From NCBI RefSeq assembly GCF_029892685.1, contig NZ_JARXVD010000006.1:124001-188000 (forward strand): a stretch of 64,000 nucleotides of DNA, read 5' to 3'. Below are positions 20,439 to 30,587 of this stretch, piece by piece. Every line of letters begins with the position of its first letter. The first letter of the stretch is position 1. The stretch is from Mycobacterium sp. OTB74 (GTDB lineage: Bacteria; Actinomycetota; Actinomycetes; Mycobacteriales; Mycobacteriaceae). A program made the translations under genes and the position numbers. The notes below the pieces were generated by a model. That model did no database searches. It worked only from the letters and a program-made list of their open reading frames with translations, and was not told the origin of the DNA.

Positions 20439-20510
20439 CCGTGAGCGTGCGCAAACCGCTCACGGCGAGCGGCGTGTCGCACGCAAACACGCTCCCCCGC
20501 AAGCGGGAGC
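20439..20510 (-). terminator. Tandem hairpins downstream of fbiC
   Basis: CCGTGAGC (20439-20446) pairs with GCTCACGG (20458-20465). A second stem, GCTCCC with GGGAGC, spans 20491-20510. There are no long T-runs, as usual for mycobacterial terminators. They lie between the fbiC stop and the DUF2231 start on the same strand. Confidence 0.5.
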
Positions 20511-20534
20511 TGCCACCTAGCTCGCGGGAAAAGG

Positions 20535-23102
20535 CTAAGCGGCCAGTGGCGTGTAGGTGGTGGTGCGCTGTCGAGCCGGGCGACCGATACCGGAGGCGAT
20601 CTCCACCAGTTCTTCGACCGACTTGGCCGAGCCGTTCTCCGAGCCCGCCATCCGCGAGATGGTCTCTTCCATCAAGGTGCCGCCCAGATCGTTGGCTCCG
20701 CCGCGCAGCATCACCTGCGTCCGCTCGACACCCAGCTTGACCCACGACGTCTGGATGTGAGAAATCCTGCCATGCAACATGATTCGGGCCAGCGCATGCA
20801 CCGCACGATTGTCCCGGTGCGTCGGCCCCGGCCGGGCACCGCCGGCGAGGTACAGCGGCGAAGACTGGTGCACGAATGGCAGCGGCACGAACTCGGTGAA
20901 CCCGCCGGTGCGGTCCTGGATCGAACGCAGCACGTTCAGGTGCCCGACCCAGTGCTTCGGGGTGTCGACGTGGCCGTACATCATGGTCGAACTGGACGGC
21001 AGCCCCACCTCATGCGCAGTGGTCACCACGTCGATCCACTCGGAGGTGGGCAGCTTGCCCTTGGTCAGCACCCAGCGCACCTCGTCATCGAGAATCTCGG
21101 CGGCGGTGCCGGGGATGGAGCCCAGCCCTGCCTCGCGCAGCGCGGTCAGCCACTCCCGCACCGACATCCCGCTGCGGGTGACCCCATTGGCAATCTCCAT
21201 GGGCGAGAAGGCATGCACATGCATGGACGGCACCCGTGCCTTGACCGCCCGCACCAGATCGGCGTACCCGGTCACTGGCAGTTCGGGGTCGATGCCGCCC
21301 TGCATGCAGACCTCGGTGGCACCAGCGACATGCGCTTCCCACGCCCGATCCGCGACGTCGTCAGTGGACAGGGAGTACGCGTCGGCATCGCCCTTGCGCT
21401 GGGCGAACGCGCAGAACCGGCAGCCGGTGTAGCAGATGTTTGTGAAGTTGATATTCCGGTTGACGACATAGGTGACGTCCTCGCCGACGACGTCCCGCCG
21501 CAGCGAATCAGCAAGGGCGGCAACGGCATCCAGCGCGGGACCATCAGCGGTTGCCAGCGCCAGGTACTCGTCGTCCGAGCAGCCCGCAGGGTCCTTCTCG
21601 GCCGAGCGCAGCGCCGCCAACACATCGGTATCGATGCGCTCAGGCGCCCGCGCCGCCAGCTCCGAGACCTTCTCCCGGATGGATTCCCAGTCACCGAACG
21701 CGCTACCCAGATCACTTCGGGTTTCGGTGAGCCGACCCTCGGAGTCGATGGCCGTGTGAAGATCGATGCGCCCCAACGACTCTGACGCCTCGTCAGGCTC
21801 CTGCCAAGGCCGGCCGACAGGATTGACATCCAACGCCAGGCCGTCATCAGCAGCCAGCGCCTCGACGTGCCCACGCACCCGCGGGTCGATCCAGGCCACC
21901 CCGGCCTGCACATAGCTCGGCTGCGCGGTCAACCGCTGCACCAGGTCATACCCGGCTTCAACGGTAACAGCGGCCAATTCGTCCAGCGCGGGCCAGGGCC
22001 GTTCCGGGTTGACGTGGTCAGGGGTCAGCGGCGACACCCCACCCCAGTCGTCGACCCCGGCGCCGATCAACGCCAGGCACTCGTCCCGCGACACCAGGTT
22101 CGGCGGTGCCTGCACCCGCATCTTGGGGCCCAGCACCAGTCGCGTGACGGCGATGGTAGCGAGGAAATCGTCGATACCGGCGTCCGGCACGGAGGCCATG
22201 GCGGTCTGGTCCTTGGCCCGGAAGTTCTGCACGATCACTTCCTGCACGTGCCCGAATTCCTTGTGGGACTTGCGGATTGCATGCATGGTCTCGGCCCGCT
22301 CGGTCAGCGTCTCGCCGATGCCGACCAGCAGTCCGGTGGTGAACGGGATGGACAACCGGCCGGCGTCATCAAGGGTGCGCAGGCGCACCGCGGGGTCCTT
22401 GTCCGGGCTGCCGTAGTGCGCCTCGCCCTTGACCTCGAACAACCGTCGCGACGTGGTCTCCAGCATCATGCCCATCGAGGGTGCGACCGGCTTGAGCCGC
22501 GAGAGCTCCGACCAGCTCATGACGCCCGGGTTCAGGTGCGGCAGCAGTCCGGTTTCCTCGAGCACCCGGATGGCCATGGCGCGCACATAATCCAGCGTGG
22601 AGTCATAACCACGCTCGTCGAGCCACTGGCGGGCCTCGTCCCACCGGGTCTCAGGCCGGTCGCCCAGAGTGAAAAGGGCCTCTTTGCAGCCCAGCTCAGC
22701 GCCCCGGCGGGCGACGTCCAAAATCTCGTCGGGCTCCATGTACATGCCCATGCCCTGTGCACGCAGCTTGCCCGGGACGGTCACGAACGTGCAGTAGTGG
22801 CAGGTGTCCCGGCACAGGTGGGTGACCGGGATGAAGACCTTGCGCGAGTAACTGACCGGCAGTCGTCCGTTCGCACCGCGGCGCCCAGCGGTTTCCAACC
22901 CGGCGTCACGCACCCGCGCTGCGCTGGCACACAGATCAGCCAGATCATCGCCGCGGGCGGTCATCGCGATGGCCGCCTCGTCGACGTTGAGCGCAACACC
23001 ATCGCGGGCGCGACGCAGAACGCGACGCAACGCCGCAGCGTTCGGCTTGGCGGGGACGACGGGACTCGGCAGATCCGTGCCGTTGTGCGGGTTCAGAGCC
23101 AC
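20535..23102 (-). CDS. fbiC: FO synthase FbiC (two radical-SAM domains)
   Basis: An 855-residue bifunctional enzyme that makes FO (7,8-didemethyl-8-hydroxy-5-deazariboflavin), the chromophore of coenzyme F420, from tyrosine and a riboflavin-pathway intermediate. The CofG-like N-terminal half has the radical-SAM cysteines C97, C101 and C104 (CRDTCHYC). The CofH-like C-terminal half has CYTGCRFC. CofG and CofH are fused, as in all actinobacterial FbiC. It is divergent from an exported-protein gene. F420 made through FbiC would serve the two PPOX-type proteins in this window. Orthologous to Rv1173. Confidence 0.96.
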   Translation of the reverse strand: MALNPHNGTDLPSPVVPAKPNAAALRRVLRRARDGVALNVDEAAIAMTARGDDLADLCASAARVRDAGLETAGRRGANGRLPVSYSRKVFIPVTHLCRDTCHYCTFVTVPGKLRAQGMGMYMEPDEILDVARRGAELGCKEALFTLGDRPETRWDEARQWLDERGYDSTLDYVRAMAIRVLEETGLLPHLNPGVMSWSELSRLKPVAPSMGMMLETTSRRLFEVKGEAHYGSPDKDPAVRLRTLDDAGRLSIPFTTGLLVGIGETLTERAETMHAIRKSHKEFGHVQEVIVQNFRAKDQTAMASVPDAGIDDFLATIAVTRLVLGPKMRVQAPPNLVSRDECLALIGAGVDDWGGVSPLTPDHVNPERPWPALDELAAVTVEAGYDLVQRLTAQPSYVQAGVAWIDPRVRGHVEALAADDGLALDVNPVGRPWQEPDEASESLGRIDLHTAIDSEGRLTETRSDLGSAFGDWESIREKVSELAARAPERIDTDVLAALRSAEKDPAGCSDDEYLALATADGPALDAVAALADSLRRDVVGEDVTYVVNRNINFTNICYTGCRFCAFAQRKGDADAYSLSTDDVADRAWEAHVAGATEVCMQGGIDPELPVTGYADLVRAVKARVPSMHVHAFSPMEIANGVTRSGMSVREWLTALREAGLGSIPGTAAEILDDEVRWVLTKGKLPTSEWIDVVTTAHEVGLPSSSTMMYGHVDTPKHWVGHLNVLRSIQDRTGGFTEFVPLPFVHQSSPLYLAGGARPGPTHRDNRAVHALARIMLHGRISHIQTSWVKLGVERTQVMLRGGANDLGGTLMEETISRMAGSENGSAKSVEELVEIASGIGRPARQRTTTYTPLAA

Positions 23103-23323
23103 TCCCCATTAACCCCGGCGTGGTCAAAAATCATCCGCGCGTCTCACTATCCGAAACCGGTGCGCCTGACATGCCAGCCACAGTAATACCAGCGCTGAAT
23201 GCACTGACGGCTGGCGTCGCCACGACCCTCTCCGGGGCCGAAAATGCCACCCGGTACGGTTAGTCGGCGCGTAAGTTCACTTGTGGTCGGGGATAGGCAT
23301 TCGCAAGGAGCGGGGTTTTCCAC

Positions 23324-24871
23324 ATGAGCGTTTCCGTCCGGTCGTATCTCACTGCAGGCGTTGCTGCGATTGGCGCCAGCGCCATCGCAATCGCCCCGAC
23401 AGTGGTACCGCTGCCAGACATTCAAGTCGCCAATACCGCTGCGCAAGTGCGGCCGGCGATTAGCCACGAAATGGTCGAGCTGGCCGCTGCCGTAGAGCAG
23501 ATGGCCGCCAGGGCCGCGGCCGCCGCAGCTGGAAGCACGGCGCCGACACAACCAGACCCCGTCATCTCGGCGCTTCAGACGCTGGTGCCGTCGGCCGGAA
23601 CCTCCATCCCCGTGCCGGGCAACACCCCGACGGGCAGCACGGCTACCAGCGCCGCAGCTACCGTGGGCTCCAACGCCGTGGTGGCGCCGCAGAATGCGGC
23701 GTCCGACTGGCTTATCAACGCATACCAGTTCATCCAGTACTGGGTGGATTACGGCGTAGATCTGTCGCAATACATCTTGGGCTGGATTCCGTTCGGCTAC
23801 CTCATCGGCGACCAAGTTGGAATCGTTTACTACAACCTGGTCCGGCCCGTCGCCGACACCACGGTCTACAACCTGCTCGTCCCGGTGTTGAACGACCCGC
23901 TGAATCCCGCGGTGTGGCTCAACGGCATCGGTGATGTCGCCTGGTCTGTTGGGGCCGGCTTGGTGAACACCGGCGTCGCAGAGTTCAACTACTGGTTCGG
24001 CTGGCTCCTCCCGCCGCTGCCGCCGCTGCCGCCGCTGCCCCTGGCCGCAACGGCGGCGACCTCTCTGGCTGCGGCCCTGGGCGTAACAACAAGCGCCGCA
24101 ACGCCGGCACAGACCGTCCGCAGTGTCATCGGTTCAGTGGTGCTGCCGCCGGCCGACTTCCTGACCAACCTGACGGTCAACGGCATGACCGGCGCCTACA
24201 ACGCCATGCACGACGTAACCAACTGGATGGTGACAGGCGTGGCCGATCCCGTGCTCAACGCGATGCACCTTCAGTTCATCAGCAAACAGATCGACATCAA
24301 TTACCAACTGCTCAGCTCGTTGACCAAGCAGACCGTCGGCCTGACCACCGACTTGATGAAGGTGCAGGACAACTACCTGAACAACATGCTCAAAGGCGGC
24401 CAGGGGCTGCTGCAGGCCGTAGGCACCGAGGCCAACTACATCGGCAACAGCATGAGTACCCGCGCCTCGAACGCCGGCGACGCGTTGCACACCTGGGGCA
24501 AGGCCGAGAAGAGTTACTTCACCCCGGGAGGGCTGGCGGCCACCAACAGCACCACCAGTAGCAGCACCCCTGCCGCGGCCACCAGCGTTCCGTCGGCTCA
24601 GGCATCGCTGCAGGCCACCCAGAGCACGACTGAAACCACCGGCAGCACGACAAGTGGCAGCACCCGCACTGACACCACCAAGTCGCCGGTCAAGTCAGCA
24701 ACCGATTCGGGCAAGGACACCACCAGCACGGTGACCAAGAACGTCGGTCAGACGAGTTCGAACGCGGCCACGAAGACCGGCAGCAAGTCGTCGAGCAACG
24801 GCAGCAGCAACGGCGGTGGCGGGAAGTCGGACGGCTCCAAGCACGTCACCAAGCACGCCGGCAAGAACTGA
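23324..24871 (+). CDS. Exported Ala/Thr/Ser-rich protein at the PE12 position
   Basis: A 515-residue protein of a kind common in environmental mycobacteria. Residues 1-36 look like a secretion signal (basic start, hydrophobic AGVAAIGASAIAIAPT). Residues 45-115 are Ala/Pro/Thr-rich. Residues 125-395 form a folded-looking domain rich in aromatic residues, interrupted by PPLPPLPPLPLA. Residues 400-515 are a low-complexity Ser/Thr/Lys tail (STTSSSTPAAATS, then KSSSNGSSNGGGGKSDGSK), suggesting a cell-wall or extracellular location. An AAGGAG site lies 15 nt before the ATG. M. tuberculosis has PE12 (Rv1172c) at this place. No PE motif is visible here, so this is a replacement rather than an orthologue. 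Function unknown. Confidence 0.75.
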   Translation: MSVSVRSYLTAGVAAIGASAIAIAPTVVPLPDIQVANTAAQVRPAISHEMVELAAAVEQMAARAAAAAAGSTAPTQPDPVISALQTLVPSAGTSIPVPGNTPTGSTATSAAATVGSNAVVAPQNAASDWLINAYQFIQYWVDYGVDLSQYILGWIPFGYLIGDQVGIVYYNLVRPVADTTVYNLLVPVLNDPLNPAVWLNGIGDVAWSVGAGLVNTGVAEFNYWFGWLLPPLPPLPPLPLAATAATSLAAALGVTTSAATPAQTVRSVIGSVVLPPADFLTNLTVNGMTGAYNAMHDVTNWMVTGVADPVLNAMHLQFISKQIDINYQLLSSLTKQTVGLTTDLMKVQDNYLNNMLKGGQGLLQAVGTEANYIGNSMSTRASNAGDALHTWGKAEKSYFTPGGLAATNSTTSSSTPAAATSVPSAQASLQATQSTTETTGSTTSGSTRTDTTKSPVKSATDSGKDTTSTVTKNVGQTSSNAATKTGSKSSSNGSSNGGGGKSDGSKHVTKHAGKN

Positions 24872-24873
24872 CG

Positions 24874-25320
24874 TCAGCGGCGGTTGCGGCGAGAAAGCAG
24901 CCAGGCCGGCGGTAGTGCGCCCATGGCGATGAAAATCAGCACGCCATAGGCGTACACGCCGCGACCGCCGAAGACGATGTCGTCACCCGGCCCCCCGAGC
25001 AGCAGCACCAACACCGTGGCAAGCCACGTCCACAGCGGCAGTGCCGCCAGGCGCGGCTGCGGCGGAGCCCAAGTCATCGCGGCCCAGACCAGCGCAGCGT
25101 TGACCAGCCCACACACCAGCGCGCTGATCGGGAGCGGCACCGACCCGATGCGCATCGGCAGCAGCAGAGCACCGGCGATGGCAGACAGCATGCCGTCAAC
25201 GGCCAGCAGACCGAGCACAACAAAACGCGCCCAGCCGAGGACGGGGCGCGTTTTGAGTGAGTCCGGTGTCGTCAGGTCGGGATGCTGTCCAGCAGACCGA
25301 CCAAGGAGCCGACGACCCAC
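24874..25320 (-). CDS. Small membrane protein (Rv1171-like)
   Basis: Up to 148 residues with four hydrophobic stretches (WARFVVLGLLAVDGMLSAIA, then PISALVCGLVNAALVWAAMT, WTWLATVLVLLLGG and YGVLIFIAMGALPPAWLLS). By position it matches Rv1171, between mshB and fbiC. The start is uncertain. GTG 25320 gives the full length but lies inside a 35-codon ORF in another frame (25272-25379). GTG 25218 begins just after a strong hairpin (25221-25255) and at the first membrane helix. Function unknown. Confidence 0.65.
   Translation of the reverse strand: MGRRLLGRSAGQHPDLTTPDSLKTRPVLGWARFVVLGLLAVDGMLSAIAGALLLPMRIGSVPLPISALVCGLVNAALVWAAMTWAPPQPRLAALPLWTWLATVLVLLLGGPGDDIVFGGRGVYAYGVLIFIAMGALPPAWLLSRRNRR
25221..25255 (-). 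terminator. 12-bp perfect hairpin with T-rich 3' side near the start of the Rv1171-like gene
   Basis: CAAAACGCGCCC (25221-25232) pairs perfectly with GGGCGCGTTTTG (25244-25255) around an 11-nt loop. Read on the minus strand it ends GCGCGTTTTGTTG, resembling an intrinsic terminator. It starts 16 nt after the stop of the 35-codon ORF. It would lie inside the membrane-protein coding region only if that gene starts at 25320. Confidence 0.5.
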
Positions 25321-25379
25321 TGATAGTTGTCGCCAAGGGTCTGCAAGTGCTGCAAGTTGGGGTCGAGGTCGGGGTCCAT
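25272..25379 (-). CDS. 35-residue small ORF immediately downstream of mshB
   Basis: An ORF for 35 residues from ATG 25379 (or 38 residues from GTG 25388, one base after the mshB stop). It reads MDPDLDPNLQHLQTLGDNY, then QWVVGSLVGLLDSIPT. The peptide is acidic at the start with an amphipathic or hydrophobic C-terminal half and no cysteines. A hairpin with a T-rich side follows its stop, as for a real transcript end. No homologue is recalled. It may be a small protein coupled to mshB or a leader peptide for the membrane gene below. Confidence 0.45.
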   Translation of the reverse strand: MDPDLDPNLQHLQTLGDNYQWVVGSLVGLLDSIPT

Positions 25380-25389
25380 GCCGGTCACC

Positions 25390-26289
25390 TTACTCCGCGG
25401 CCGGCACGGGCAGCGTCAGGTTCATCCCACTGAGTAGGTCAGTCTCTACCCCGGCCGAGTTCCGCGGGCCCGCTGTGCCCTGCACCAGTACGTAGTCCTC
25501 GCGCGCCGCGATCGGCAGCGCGAAGTTGTTGGACAGCGCGAATGCGCGTCCGGTCGGTTCGACGGTCACCTGGGTGCGGTGCGCGCGCATCGCGGCGACT
25601 TTGGCGGGCAGCTGATCCGGTACTTCGATGACGGCGTCCACCCGATGATCGAATTCGAATCCCAACCCATCTACCGGTATCCGCTGCCACGTTGACGGCA
25701 GGTCCAGACCGTCGAGCAGCCGCATACCGTCGACGAGCGCGTCGCGAGTCATCACGGTCCAGTAGAACTTTGGGACCTGCCACGGCTCACCCGGGTACTG
25801 GTTCCCTGCCGCGGCAGCGATACCGGCAGTGGTGACGCGGTGTGCCTGAATGTGGTCGGGGTGGCCGTAGCCGCCGTTGGGGTCGTACGTGACCACGACG
25901 TGCGGCCGGAACTCGCGCAGCACCGCGACCATGGCGCCGACCACTTCCTCGGTGTCGGCTTCGGCGAACCGCGGGCGGTGCCGTGCAGGAGTGCCGGGCA
26001 TGCCGGAGTCCCGCCAGTGCCCGGCACCGCCCAGGTACCGCGGCCCGTCAACCCCCAACTCACGCAGTGCCAAAGTCAATTCGCCGATTCGATAGCCGCC
26101 GAGCTGGTCGGCTCCGTCGACGGCCAACTGGGCCCACTGCGGGCCGATGACCTCGCCCTCCTCACCCAACGTGCAGGTGAGCACCCGCACATCGGCACCA
26201 CGCGCGGCATAGTGCGCAATGGTTGCGCCGGTGGTCAGAGTTTCGTCATCGGGATGTGCGTGCACGAACAACAGCCGAGGGGTCTCCAT
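25390..26289 (-). CDS. mshB: Mycothiol deacetylase MshB (GlcNAc-Ins deacetylase)
   Basis: A 299-residue zinc hydrolase that removes acetate from N-acetylglucosaminyl-inositol in mycothiol synthesis. The zinc motif AHPDDE (ligands H12 and D15) and the later GHPDH (H146) match those of Rv1170. [12 protein letters not shown] and the [12 protein letters not shown] loop are conserved. The ATG at 26289 gives the family start [13 protein letters not shown]; the ATG at 26310 would add seven residues not seen in homologues. It is divergent from a ClC-type channel gene with a 28-bp gap. Confidence 0.95.
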   Translation of the reverse strand: METPRLLFVHAHPDDETLTTGATIAHYAARGADVRVLTCTLGEEGEVIGPQWAQLAVDGADQLGGYRIGELTLALRELGVDGPRYLGGAGHWRDSGMPGTPARHRPRFAEADTEEVVGAMVAVLREFRPHVVVTYDPNGGYGHPDHIQAHRVTTAGIAAAAGNQYPGEPWQVPKFYWTVMTRDALVDGMRLLDGLDLPSTWQRIPVDGLGFEFDHRVDAVIEVPDQLPAKVAAMRAHRTQVTVEPTGRAFALSNNFALPIAAREDYVLVQGTAGPRNSAGVETDLLSGMNLTLPVPAAE

Positions 26290-26317
26290 ATACCCAAGGC
26301 TGGCATACATTCACGGT

Positions 26318-27577
26318 GTGACGCGGCGCGCGGTCGAATTCAGTTGTGCGGTGATGATCACTGGCCTGCTCGCCGGACTCGCCGGTGCCGCCACCTACGA
26401 AGCACTGCATCTCATCGAACATGCCGCGTATGGCTATTCGTTTGGCACGCTGCTGAGCGGTGTCGGCAACAGCCCGCCACTGCGCCGCGTACTGGTGCCG
26501 GTGCTCGGCGGCGCAATGGCCGGTCTGGGTTGGTGGGCGATCCGCCGCCGCAAGCAGGTGCCGGCGCTGTCTGCCGTGATCGGCGGCGAGCCGATGCCCC
26601 GCCTGCAGATGGCTGCCGATGCGGTACTGCAAGTGCTGGTGGTCGGTTTCGGGGCATCACTGGGCCGCGAGGGCGCTCCTCGCCAATTGGCCGCGGTATT
26701 CAGCGAATTCGGGATGTCTCGGCTGTCACTCACCGCGCGCGACCGGGAGATCCTGCTGGCCTGCGCCGCCGGCGCCGGTCTGGGTGCCGTGTACAGCGTG
26801 CCGGTGGGTGGGGCATTCTTCGCCGCGCGGGTGCTGCTGAACAGTTGGCACCCGCGAGTCGTTGGAACGGCGTTGATCACGTCGAGTCTTGCTGTCGCCG
26901 TGTCGTTTCCGGTCACCCATTTCGAGCAGGTACTGACCTGGCCCGACCCGTCGCTGACCTATCAGTTTGCGATTCTGGCGCTGGCGATCGCTCCGCTGTC
27001 GGTATCCGTCGGGCTGGTGTTCAACAAACTGATAGTCATGGCCCAGCCCCATCCGCAACTGCGGTCCTGGCTGTTGGTACCGGGTATTGCGCTGGCCGGC
27101 TTGGTAATTGGTGTCTGCTCGATCTATCTGCCCGAGCTGCCAGGTAACGGACGCAGCATTCTGTCCCAGACCATCGGGGCCAACGTGGGACTGACCGGTG
27201 CGGTCGCGCTGCTGGTGCTCAAACCGCTGCTGACCGCGCTGTATCTACGGGTCGGTGCGGTCGGAGGCCTCATCACGCCGGCCCTCGCCACGGGTGCCTC
27301 AGCGGGAGCCGTTGTCACACTTGTGGTTAACGGTCTGGCCCACACTCATCTGCAGGTCGCGGCCATGGCGTTGACCAGCGCCGCCGGGGTTCTGGCGGTG
27401 ACGATGCGAGCGCCGACCTTCGCCGCACTGTTCGCCTGGGAACTTGCGCGACCGCCCGAGTGGCTGTTTCTGGTGTTTGCGATAGCCGCATTCGCGGCAC
27501 GCGGGCTGCAGTGGCTGCGGGAGCAGCACCGGGACACCGTGGTGGCTTGGGCGGCCAAGTCGCTCAGGGTGTCTTGA
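26318..27577 (+). CDS. ClC-family chloride channel or antiporter
   Basis: A polytopic membrane protein of 419 residues with about ten helices. ClC signatures are [13 protein letters not shown] near residue 115 (the GREGP-type filter segment), [20 protein letters not shown] and [16 protein letters not shown]. The GTG at 26318 follows a TACATT -10-like box (26306-26311) by 6 nt, suggesting a leaderless transcript. Its 3' end overlaps lpqW tail-to-tail by 14 bp. The gating glutamate region differs from classic H+/Cl- exchangers, so channel versus antiporter is not decided. Confidence 0.85.
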   Translation: MTRRAVEFSCAVMITGLLAGLAGAATYEALHLIEHAAYGYSFGTLLSGVGNSPPLRRVLVPVLGGAMAGLGWWAIRRRKQVPALSAVIGGEPMPRLQMAADAVLQVLVVGFGASLGREGAPRQLAAVFSEFGMSRLSLTARDREILLACAAGAGLGAVYSVPVGGAFFAARVLLNSWHPRVVGTALITSSLAVAVSFPVTHFEQVLTWPDPSLTYQFAILALAIAPLSVSVGLVFNKLIVMAQPHPQLRSWLLVPGIALAGLVIGVCSIYLPELPGNGRSILSQTIGANVGLTGAVALLVLKPLLTALYLRVGAVGGLITPALATGASAGAVVTLVVNGLAHTHLQVAAMALTSAAGVLAVTMRAPTFAALFAWELARPPEWLFLVFAIAAFAARGLQWLREQHRDTVVAWAAKSLRVS

Positions 27578-29423
27578 CCCACTTACCGGCGTCGCCCACG
27601 ATGCCGACCGGGACGGCGCCGGTGAGACTGACGTTCTGAACGGTCGGGCCGGCCGCGACGATGGTCGTGTCCTGCAGGATCGGCAGCACCGTCGCCATGC
27701 CCCATAGCTTGGGCTCCAGTTCTGCCAATACGGAGGAGATGTTCTCGGTGCCGGCCAGTGCTGCATCGATCTTGGGCTGAATGCTCCGGTCGCAGACGCC
27801 GGTCAGGTTGCTGGGCGCCTGTACCAACTGGTCGCTGCCGGGGAACTTCAACGGGGACGACGTCGGTGTCTGCGGCGTCGTACCCGGCTGTGGTTCAACA
27901 GGTTTCGACGTAGAAGCCGGCGGGTTCGGGGTGAGTGGCGAGGCGGTCGACACCGCTGTCGCATCCAGACCCGGGCAGCCGTACCGGGACGCCAGTACCG
28001 TCGCCAGGTCGCCTCCGGCTTGATGCCAGCCCACGATCGCGTCGACGCGGTTGAGCCCCTCGTTGTAGAGCACCACCGGGTCCAGCGCCAGCACCGAGGC
28101 GTCGATTCCGACATTGCGCAGCTGGTCGGCGGCGGTGTTGGCCACCGCCGCCGACGTGGGGTCGTTGGCGGCCACGCCGATCACCAGCGCCAGCGGCTTG
28201 CCGTCCTTGACGATGTGCTCGTGGCCAGGCTGCTGCGGCGCGCCGGGTGCCGGTGGCGGAGGCGCAACCGGGACAGGCGCACTGGTGTAGCCGGACAGGT
28301 GCAGCAGTTGCATCGCTGCTGCACGGTCCATAGCGGGGGGTGCAGTCGGCACATATCCCGGGTCCGACGGTGTGCGGATCTGGGCCTGCGCCAGGGTGAC
28401 GGTGTTGTCACTGCCGGCACCCACAGCCGCCAGCAGCCCGACGTCGAGCAGCCCCATGAGCGCCTTGCGTACCTGCACATCGGCCAGCACCGGCCGTTGC
28501 GCGCGCAGGGTCAGCTGCATGACGCGCGGCGTGACGATGCGCGCGGTCCGCACCCCTGGAATGGCCGCAAGTTGTGCGAAGGTGGCCTGACCACCGTGCA
28601 CCTGGGCGACCTGCGTGTCCCGGTTGCGGATCGAATCAGCAAGGGCCGCAGCCGATCCCCCACGCCGGAACAGAATCTGATCCGGCACCGACGGCACGCT
28701 CCAGTACCGGTCGTTACGGGCCAGCAGAATCTCGTCGCGCTGCGGGTCGATGCTCTCCACCCGGAACTGGCCGCCGGTCACCGGCATGGCCCGGGCGAGT
28801 CCCGCGCCGAATCCACCGGGCACGTCCTTGACAATGTGCGCGGGCAGGATGTCGTTGAACAGTTCCCGCCAGGCGGGGTACGACTGAGAGAAGGTCACTA
28901 CCGCGGTCTTGCCGCCGTCGACCGACTGCACGCCGGTCACCAGGTCGTAGCCCGCCGGGTCGACGACGCCGGGCTGGCTGACCATCTGGCGCCACAGGTA
29001 CCAGTAATCGTCGGCGGCGATCGGCGCATTGTCCGTCCAGGAAGCCTCCGGCCGGATCTTGTAGGTGACGGTGAACGGGTTCTGGTTGGTCACCACGGCC
29101 GACACCAGCAACGACGGGTCCATTTCCCACCGCGAACCCGACGGCGACGAGGGGTCGGTGATCGGTCGGAACGAACTGGGTAGGACCAACGACGAAATCG
29201 CCGCGTTGACCGGTGACTGGTCGGACTTCAGGTGCGGATTGAAGCCCGGTCCGATCCAGTCGATGGCCATGATGATCTGGTTCATCTTCGGCGGGGGCGG
29301 CGTGGTGCTCTTGGTGGTTTCGGTGCTGCGCGGGGCCGGCGGCGGACTGACTGTGCAGCCCGCGAGCACCAGCACTGAAAGCAGTGCGCCGGTCGTCATC
29401 AGATGGCGGCAGGCGGTCGGCAT
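27564..29423 (-). CDS. lpqW: Lipoprotein LpqW (extracellular solute-binding-like, PIM/LAM control)
   Basis: A 619-residue lipoprotein. The signal peptide and lipobox LAGC (Cys23) are followed by a Pro/Thr linker, then a type 5 solute-binding fold ([30 protein letters not shown]). Mycobacterial LpqW does not act in transport. It steers polar PIM4 toward lipomannan/lipoarabinomannan at the branch point where PimE diverts it to AcPIM6. pimE lies 7.7 kb away here. A Pro/Thr-rich insert at about residues 495-525 ([19 protein letters not shown]) interrupts the C-terminal part. Orthologous to Rv1166. Confidence 0.92.
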   Translation of the reverse strand: MPTACRHLMTTGALLSVLVLAGCTVSPPPAPRSTETTKSTTPPPPKMNQIIMAIDWIGPGFNPHLKSDQSPVNAAISSLVLPSSFRPITDPSSPSGSRWEMDPSLLVSAVVTNQNPFTVTYKIRPEASWTDNAPIAADDYWYLWRQMVSQPGVVDPAGYDLVTGVQSVDGGKTAVVTFSQSYPAWRELFNDILPAHIVKDVPGGFGAGLARAMPVTGGQFRVESIDPQRDEILLARNDRYWSVPSVPDQILFRRGGSAAALADSIRNRDTQVAQVHGGQATFAQLAAIPGVRTARIVTPRVMQLTLRAQRPVLADVQVRKALMGLLDVGLLAAVGAGSDNTVTLAQAQIRTPSDPGYVPTAPPAMDRAAAMQLLHLSGYTSAPVPVAPPPPAPGAPQQPGHEHIVKDGKPLALVIGVAANDPTSAAVANTAADQLRNVGIDASVLALDPVVLYNEGLNRVDAIVGWHQAGGDLATVLASRYGCPGLDATAVSTASPLTPNPPASTSKPVEPQPGTTPQTPTSSPLKFPGSDQLVQAPSNLTGVCDRSIQPKIDAALAGTENISSVLAELEPKLWGMATVLPILQDTTIVAAGPTVQNVSLTGAVPVGIVGDAGKWVKTP

Positions 29424-29544
29424 GCCGTTCAGGGTATCGGCAGACGGACGCCCGTCCTGCCATGTGCCCCGCGGCGGCGCCGTGGCGGACTACCGACAGT
29501 GCGTGGCATCAGGGGCAGGACAGCCGCGCCCTGCGCTGGCACAG

Positions 29545-29617
29545 CTATTGCGAATGTGACGCTCGCCGTCGCCGACAACGCCGGGCGGATCGCCGATAAC
29601 CGTCACATTCGCAATAG
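29545..29617. repeat. 17-bp perfect inverted repeat between lpqW and the divergent gene
   Basis: CTATTGCGAATGTGACG (29545-29561) and CGTCACATTCGCAATAG (29601-29617) are perfect complements with a 39-nt GC-rich spacer. The arms contain TGTGAC and GTCACA, half-sites of CRP-like binding motifs, but 46 nt apart. The element could be a long hairpin in RNA or a pair of operator half-sites controlling lpqW and the 29673 gene. Confidence 0.6.
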
Positions 29618-29672
29618 GACCCATCACTGCGGTACCGCCGGGTGAAACCTTCCGGCGCCCATAATCAGCGAT

Positions 29673-30587
29673 ATGGGTCTTCTGCCGAAGCCGCACACCG
29701 CCCTTACCGACGCCGACGTCGCCGAAGCATTGACCCGCGCGGTCGCGGTCATCAATCCGCTTCTCAACCTGCTCTCCGAGGCCGATCCGATCGGGCTGCG
29801 CAAACGCACCCACCGGCTGCTAAGGCCGCCGCGCCGGCTGAGCGACCGAGTCCGTCGGCTGCGGCTGTGGGGCCGGCGCCACAAGGCCGGTCGCGGCCTC
29901 AGCAACGCCGACCGCGCTCTGAAGGCCGGCGCACAGCTGATGAACGCGGGTGACTTCCCCGGGACCGCAGCCTGGGACCAGATGAGCCGCGACGAGCGCA
30001 TCCATTGGTGGGTGCACCGGGTCGGTGCGCTGAACACACTCGTGGTGGCCTCGCCAGGGGCGTTCGGTTGGCTGGCCCGAGTGCTGCCGGTCGGCGACTT
30101 GGCCGGGTTCGTCAACCATGCCATTGTTCTGTGCGCCCTGGCCCGCGAGTACGGAATCACCGACCAGCGAGAGCAGGTGCGGATGCTCGCTGAGGTGCTG
30201 TGCCAGCGGCATCTGCCGGAGGACTTACCCGACAACCTGGCCGTGCCGACCGCCGAATTGGAGCCACTGCCCGAAACCCCGCCGCCGGGGTGGAAGCCGT
30301 TGGAGGCCATCACGTCGTCGATGCCGGTGGTGATCACGAAGACGGTCTGGCAACTGGCGGGCATCCTGCAGGCGATGTTCGAGGAGGTGGCCAAACGACC
30401 GCACCCGTCGAAGCTCTACCGGCTTCTGAGCTCACTGCCCGGGCTCGGCGCGATCGCCACCTACTTCGGCGAGCGTGACGCACTGGTCCGAGCAGCCCAG
30501 AAAGGAGTCGCGTGGCTTACCGAGTACCAGGCCACCAGGCCCTCCGGCGGCGAACCTAGCGAGACTGCCGATACACCCGAGGCGTGA
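29673..30587 (+). CDS. Unrecognised 304-residue cytosolic protein
   Basis: No family is recognised with confidence. The first 110 residues are basic and helical (LRKRTHRLLRPPRRLSDRVRRLR). The middle has a conserved-looking segment (RIHWWVHRVGALNTLVVASPG, then LPVGDLAGFVNHAIVLCALAREYG). Residues 195-215 are Pro-rich, followed by a helical C-terminus. There is no signal peptide; two moderately hydrophobic stretches (about 125-155 and 225-245) might associate with membranes. The ATG follows a CATAAT -10 box by 7 nt, so the transcript is probably leaderless. It lies in an insertion between lpqW and typA, and its end overlaps an antisense AraC-family remnant. Confidence 0.6.
   Translation: MGLLPKPHTALTDADVAEALTRAVAVINPLLNLLSEADPIGLRKRTHRLLRPPRRLSDRVRRLRLWGRRHKAGRGLSNADRALKAGAQLMNAGDFPGTAAWDQMSRDERIHWWVHRVGALNTLVVASPGAFGWLARVLPVGDLAGFVNHAIVLCALAREYGITDQREQVRMLAEVLCQRHLPEDLPDNLAVPTAELEPLPETPPPGWKPLEAITSSMPVVITKTVWQLAGILQAMFEEVAKRPHPSKLYRLLSSLPGLGAIATYFGERDALVRAAQKGVAWLTEYQATRPSGGEPSETADTPEA

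Noticed and set aside
21867..23186. A 439-codon plus-strand frame inside fbiC
   Set aside because: Antisense to the radical-SAM domains of fbiC; low-complexity translation.
28020..29183. A 387-codon plus-strand frame inside lpqW
   Set aside because: It lies fully antisense to a clear lipoprotein gene and its His/Arg/Val-rich translation has no family features.
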